Source: Planctomycetota bacterium (GTDB lineage Bacteria > Planctomycetota > UBA8108 > UBA1146 > JAJFFE01). Taken from it: a DNA stretch of 9,285 bases. The notes under the pieces were generated by a model. That model worked only from the letters and a program-made list of their open reading frames with translations, searched no databases and had not been told where the DNA came from. The translations under genes and the position numbers were made by a program. The stretch is from positions 1-9,285 of the forward strand of contig JAGQRC010000089.1 of NCBI GenBank assembly GCA_020425835.1, read 5' to 3'. This document shows, one piece after another, positions 5,823 to 9,285 of this stretch (position 1 is the stretch's first letter; every line of letters starts with the position of its first letter).

Positions 5823-5840
5823 CAGCGCTAAGTTCGGCTC
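5823..5840 (+). promoter_or_regulatory. Likely leaderless promoter module of the sigma factor
   Basis: CAGCGCTA (5823-5830) leads into TAAGTT (5829-5834), again a TANNNT form six bases before ATG 5841, with no Shine-Dalgarno sequence. The upstream CCCGGAC (5816-5822) is also present before the membrane protein gene (5037-5043), there separated by four extra bases. Confidence 0.45.
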
Positions 5841-6428
5841 ATGATGCACCCACCCCCTCCGCCCGAGGAGGCCTCCGCCTTCGAACGCGAAATCGGACGT
5901 TACCGTCGATATCTCTCGTTGCTGGCGCGAATCCAGATGGACCGCAAACTCCGCGGGCGCATGGACCCATCGGACATCGTCCAACAGACGATGCTCGAGG
6001 CGTTCCAGGCCCGGGACCAGTACCAAGGAGAGGCGACCGGTCAACGGATCGCCTGGTTGCGACGCATCCTCGCGCGCAATCTCGCCGATGCCGCGCGGGA
6101 CCACGGGCGCGCCCGACGGGATGTCGCTCTCGAGAGATCGCTCGAGCAGTCGCTCGGGACGTCGTCCGCCCGACTCGGGGAGTGGCTCGCTGCCGACCAG
6201 ACCTCCCCGAGCGAACACGTCGCCCGCGACGAGGAGGTGCTCGATCTGGTCGACGCGCTGGTCGGGCTCGCGGATCGCGATCTCGACATCATCGTCGCCC
6301 GTCACTGGCACGGTCGCGCATTGTCGGAGATCGCCGGCGAGCTCGGAACCACGCGCTACGAGGTAACGAAGTCTTATCGCGAAGCGCTCGAGCGAGTCCG
6401 ACAGCTCCTCGAGAGCGATCGAGACTGA
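5841..6428 (+). CDS. ECF-type RNA polymerase sigma factor, planctomycete style
   Basis: A 195-residue alternative sigma factor that would direct RNA polymerase to a specific promoter set. Region 2 spans about 15-92: YRRYLSLLARIQ (21-32), the core-binding MDPSDIVQQTMLEAF (41-55) and AWLRRILARNLADAA (71-85), which covers the -10-recognising part. The linker holds SSARLGEWLAADQTSPSE (108-125). Region 4 spans about 133-190, with helix-turn-helix LSEIAGELGTTRYEVTKSY (161-179) for -35 recognition. The style matches the sigma factors that in Planctomycetota are often encoded beside Ser/Thr kinases. Here a WD40-TPR protein converges on it with a 40-base gap. No anti-sigma factor gene is visible; the membrane protein upstream is a candidate partner only by position. 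ATG 5841 is followed at once by a second ATG (5844); the leaderless promoter spacing favours the first. Confidence 0.93.
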   Translation: MMHPPPPPEEASAFEREIGRYRRYLSLLARIQMDRKLRGRMDPSDIVQQTMLEAFQARDQYQGEATGQRIAWLRRILARNLADAARDHGRARRDVALERSLEQSLGTSSARLGEWLAADQTSPSEHVARDEEVLDLVDALVGLADRDLDIIVARHWHGRALSEIAGELGTTRYEVTKSYREALERVRQLLESDRD

Positions 6429-6442
6429 CCAACGGCTCGCGA

Positions 6443-6462
6443 CCGATTCGACTCGGGATCGG
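6443..6462. terminator. Hairpin between the converging sigma factor and WD40-TPR genes
   Basis: CCGATTC (6443-6449) pairs with GGATCGG (6456-6462), including one T-G wobble, around the loop GACTCG. It sits centrally in the 40-base gap between the two stop codons and could serve as a terminator for both strands. There is no T-run on either side. Confidence 0.4.
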
Positions 6463-6468
6463 AGCGCC

Positions 6469-9285
6469 TCAGTGATCGTCGGTGCCGGACTCCTCGTGCC
6501 CGGCCTGCCCGACCCCGTCACCGTGAACCTCGGAGTCGTGATGCGCACTCGCTCCTCGCGAGCGCTCGAACAGGAGACGCGCCTCCTCGACGAGCGGCTC
6601 GATGATCTCCGCGCGGTGCGCCCACTCGGTCCAACGGTCCTGGAACAACGCGGACACGTACGACTCCCGTGCGCGATCCACCTCGCCGACAGCCAACTCG
6701 CAGAGCACGCGGATCGCGAGCGCGACGCCGACACCGTCGCCATCGGCGCCCTCGAGACCAATCGAGTGCTCGAGCAGCGCGAGCGCAGCGCGAGCGTGCC
6801 CCATGCGGTACTCGATCAGCGCACGGGTTCGGAGATAGGCGGGAACACTCCCCCCTCGGCCCCCGAGCAGACGTTCCGACAGCCGATCCGCCTCGTCGAG
6901 GTCTCGGTACTCCCAGGGTGCCGTCGCGAGCAGCCACGCGAGATCGTTGATGGCACCGAGGCTTTCCGGGCTCCGCTCGATCACCCCTCGAAAATCCTCG
7001 ATCGCGGCGGCGTACTCCGCCCGCTGGGCGCGCAGCAGTCCTCGTCGATAACGGGCCTCGAGGAGCTCGGAGTCCAGGGCGAGCGCCGCGTTCAGGTCCA
7101 CGAGCGCTTCGTCTCGACGACCCAGGCTGTCGAGGATGCAGCCTCGGAGTTCCAGATGATGCTGGGGATCGGGGGGCTCCTCGGACAATCGAGCCAACTC
7201 GTCGAGTGCGTCGAGATGCCGTCCGAGATGCTGAAGGAGCCGGATTCGCCGACGACGGAGCTCGAGTTGGGCTTCGCCGTCGGCCTCCTCCAATCGTCGA
7301 TCGATTCGAGTCAGCGAAGCGGAGTAGACCTCGCGGGGATACACGGAGCTCCAGCGTCGGGCATCTTCGAGGTCGCCGAGGTCGAGCTCCACCGCGAGCT
7401 CCGCTTCGGACTCCGGGGACTCGCCGGTCGACGGTGCGCCGAACGCCACGGGAAGCTCGAGACCCAACTCGGTGATCCTCTCCCGGAGCTCCCCGAGGTC
7501 CCAGAACTCGATCCGACGTCCCGCGCTGACGAGGACCCGACCTCCGCGCGCGAACTCCATGGCGCTCGCGCTCTGCGAACCGGAGCGGGTGAGTCGAACC
7601 AGCTCTCGTCCCGACTCCGGGTCGACGAGCTGGATCGCGAGCCCGACATCCGAATAGGCCATCACTCGAGCATCTGGTGTGAAACAGAGCGGACCCGATC
7701 CTCCCCCGAGATCGGTTCGCTCGAACGTGCGGGCGAGCGCACCGTTCGTCGCGTCGTAGAGTTCGTAGCGTCCCTGGCGGCTGACCGCCAGCCAGCGATC
7801 GTCCGGAGAGAAAACGAGATCCCGGAACAGCGTCCCTCCGGTGAGAATGTGCGGCGGCCGATCGGCCGTGACATCCCATACCCGCACCTCGTTTCCACGC
7901 CACGCCGCCGACGCCAACCACCGGCCGCTCCGCGAGAACGCGAGTCGCATCACGCCGAAGTGCCAAAGGGGTCTCGGGTCCGCATCACGATCGCTCTCGC
8001 GAAGGTCGACACGGGTCAACGAGAAGTGGTTTCCCATGCCGACAGCCCAGTGACCCAACCGGCCGACGGCGATTCGTCCGATGTGCTCCGCTCCAACCTC
8101 GAGCAATCTCTCGGGCGGTCCGACGTGAACCACGCAGCGGGCCCCCTCCTCGACGACCACGGGCCAGCGATGGATCCCATCGGCGGTGCAGACCCAGAGC
8201 GAGCCGGATCCATCGATGGCCAACCCGCTGACCGCCGAACTGGGGAGGATCGAGAGCCGCTCGCCGCTGGCGGCGTCCCAGAACTCCAGTCCCGCCGAGG
8301 ATCCGCTGACGAGCAGCCGACCGTCGGGATGAACGGCCAACACGCGAATCTCGTCCAGCGGATCCGAGGTTCGGTGGACCGTTCCTCGGATCAATCGACC
8401 GAACCAAGGCGACCGCAGCGCGCCTTGGACCACCATTCGACCGGCCGGGCCGACGAGGAACTCACGCTTCTCCTCGAATCCAGAAGCCACTCCGACCAGC
8501 GATCGCAACGCCTCGGACTCACGGTGGACGTCCCACACGCGCATCGTCCCGTCGGTGCCGAGCGAGATCAGTTGCTGCCCGTCCGGCGCGAACGCGATGT
8601 CGGTCGCCGCTCGCTCGTGGACGCCGACTCGATGGACGCGCTCTCCCGTTTCGACATCCCAGACCTCGAGCTCTCCCCGACTCGACGCGGTCGCCATGCT
8701 GCGACCGTCCTCGGTGAACGCGATATCGTTGCAGGCCTGAGAGAGGAACACGGTCGTGTCGACCACCTCGCGGTGGAGATCGACGATCTGTACGACCGGC
8801 ATCGTGAAATAGGCCACCGCGACATGCCGACCCGACGGCGACAGACGGAGCAGGTTCGGGGGACGGGTCAGAGGAACTCTCGAGCTCCACTCGCCGGTCC
8901 TCAGATCGTAGACTCGAAGTTGGAAGGGCTCGCCGACGACCATCTGCTCGTCGTCGAGATCGAACTGACCGGTTCCCATCGGGACCTCGTAGTGGCGCTT
9001 CCCCTCGAGCTCCCAGAGGTGGATCACCCCCGCATGATGGTAGAGCGCGCAGAACCAACGGGCGTCGGGCGAGAACCGCATCGTGTAGGGCTGCTCCTCG
9101 GGACCGACGTAATCTCGTGACTCTCCCTCTCCGGTATACGGTTGAACACGAATCCGCCCGCGCCCCTCGGAGGTCGCCACGCGAGTCCAGCGGCAATCGA
9201 CGACGGCGAACTCCGAGAGGAACCGTTGGTTCGCCTCGCCGTCCGCCTGCACATCGACGAGGGACAACGCCGCGACGATCGCGTC
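6469..9285 (-). CDS. WD40 and TPR repeat protein, N-terminus outside window
   Basis: The minus frame is open to the window edge, giving 938 residues before TGA 6469-6471. A TTG at 9267 is in frame, but nothing marks it as a start, so the gene is treated as partial. Numbering from that TTG, WD40-type blades fill about 60-600: for example FSPDARW (65-71), EVWDVETGE (201-209), RVWDVHRE (243-250), FAPDG (226-230), EFWDAASGE (328-336), RVWDV (462-466), FSPDDRW (486-492) and EFWDLGEL (587-594). About ten blades are suggested, perhaps two propellers. A hydrophilic linker (600-665) leads to TPR helices at about 665-900, including INDLAWLLATAP (773-784) and DEADRLSERL (791-800), a style common in planctomycete Ser/Thr kinases. 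The tail (909-932) is rich in His, Asp, Glu and Gly. No kinase motif lies within the window. A role in signalling with the neighbouring sigma factor is inference. Confidence 0.9.
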   Translation of the reverse strand, partial: DAIVAALSLVDVQADGEANQRFLSEFAVVDCRWTRVATSEGRGRIRVQPYTGEGESRDYVGPEEQPYTMRFSPDARWFCALYHHAGVIHLWELEGKRHYEVPMGTGQFDLDDEQMVVGEPFQLRVYDLRTGEWSSRVPLTRPPNLLRLSPSGRHVAVAYFTMPVVQIVDLHREVVDTTVFLSQACNDIAFTEDGRSMATASSRGELEVWDVETGERVHRVGVHERAATDIAFAPDGQQLISLGTDGTMRVWDVHRESEALRSLVGVASGFEEKREFLVGPAGRMVVQGALRSPWFGRLIRGTVHRTSDPLDEIRVLAVHPDGRLLVSGSSAGLEFWDAASGERLSILPSSAVSGLAIDGSGSLWVCTADGIHRWPVVVEEGARCVVHVGPPERLLEVGAEHIGRIAVGRLGHWAVGMGNHFSLTRVDLRESDRDADPRPLWHFGVMRLAFSRSGRWLASAAWRGNEVRVWDVTADRPPHILTGGTLFRDLVFSPDDRWLAVSRQGRYELYDATNGALARTFERTDLGGGSGPLCFTPDARVMAYSDVGLAIQLVDPESGRELVRLTRSGSQSASAMEFARGGRVLVSAGRRIEFWDLGELRERITELGLELPVAFGAPSTGESPESEAELAVELDLGDLEDARRWSSVYPREVYSASLTRIDRRLEEADGEAQLELRRRRIRLLQHLGRHLDALDELARLSEEPPDPQHHLELRGCILDSLGRRDEALVDLNAALALDSELLEARYRRGLLRAQRAEYAAAIEDFRGVIERSPESLGAINDLAWLLATAPWEYRDLDEADRLSERLLGGRGGSVPAYLRTRALIEYRMGHARAALALLEHSIGLEGADGDGVGVALAIRVLCELAVGEVDRARESYVSALFQDRWTEWAHRAEIIEPLVEEARLLFERSRGASAHHDSEVHGDGVGQAGHEESGTDDH

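Noticed and set aside
6472..9120. An uninterrupted 882-codon plus-strand frame opposite the WD40-TPR gene
   Set aside because: It mirrors the codon structure of the minus-strand gene in GC-rich DNA. Its product is Arg/Asp/Pro-rich without any domain pattern, while the minus strand shows regular WD40 and TPR motifs.
1..9285. CRISPR array, tRNA or rRNA gene, insertion sequence, integrase or toxin-antitoxin pair
   Set aside because: No spaced direct repeats, no cloverleaf or rRNA-like tracts, no transposase motif and no paired small genes were found on reading both strands.

Overview
The window is GC-rich bacterial DNA with dense coding on both strands. It most likely comes from a member of the Planctomycetota. 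The best evidence is the pairing at the right end. The sigma factor there has the sequence style known from that phylum: an R-L-R-G-x-x-D-P-S-D-I-V-Q-Q block, an A-W-L-R-R-I-L-A-x-N-L-A-D-A block and an S-S-A-R-L-x-x-W-L-A-A linker. It faces a very long WD40 plus TPR protein of the kind usually attached to planctomycete Ser/Thr kinases. This placement is an inference from protein style, since there is no rRNA or other marker.

Left part (1-2710, plus strand). The window opens inside the signalling tip of a methyl-accepting chemotaxis protein, whose last 135 residues are present. About 350 bases without a convincing gene follow, holding a perfect 10-bp hairpin just after the chemoreceptor stop. 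Next come a canonical oxygen-independent coproporphyrinogen III oxidase (hemN) and, 15 bases later, a small four-helix membrane protein that probably shares its transcript.

Middle (2738-4632, minus strand). A PLP-dependent cysteine synthase family enzyme lies upstream of a HEAT-repeat protein. A GC-rich hairpin between them looks like a terminator, and an AT-rich extended -10-like element suggests the HEAT gene has its own promoter. The HEAT gene converges on the hemN pair with 27 bases between stop codons. From 4633 to 5065 there is no confident gene, but there is an unusual concentration of inverted repeats.

Right part (5066-9285). A multi-helix membrane protein and an ECF-type sigma factor lie in tandem on the plus strand. 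Both lack a Shine-Dalgarno sequence, and their start regions are nearly the same: CAGCGCTA, ten bases, then ATGAT(C/G)CACCC. This suggests similar, probably leaderless, expression. A WD40-TPR protein on the minus strand converges on the sigma factor with 40 bases between stops and a hairpin in the gap. It is open to the window edge, so its N-terminal part, possibly a kinase, lies outside.

I saw no tRNA, rRNA, insertion sequence, CRISPR array or prophage gene. Most of the window is ordinary chromosomal housekeeping and signalling. The parts worth a second look are the shared start module, the structured gap at about 4753-4994, and the membrane protein/sigma factor/WD40-TPR cluster.
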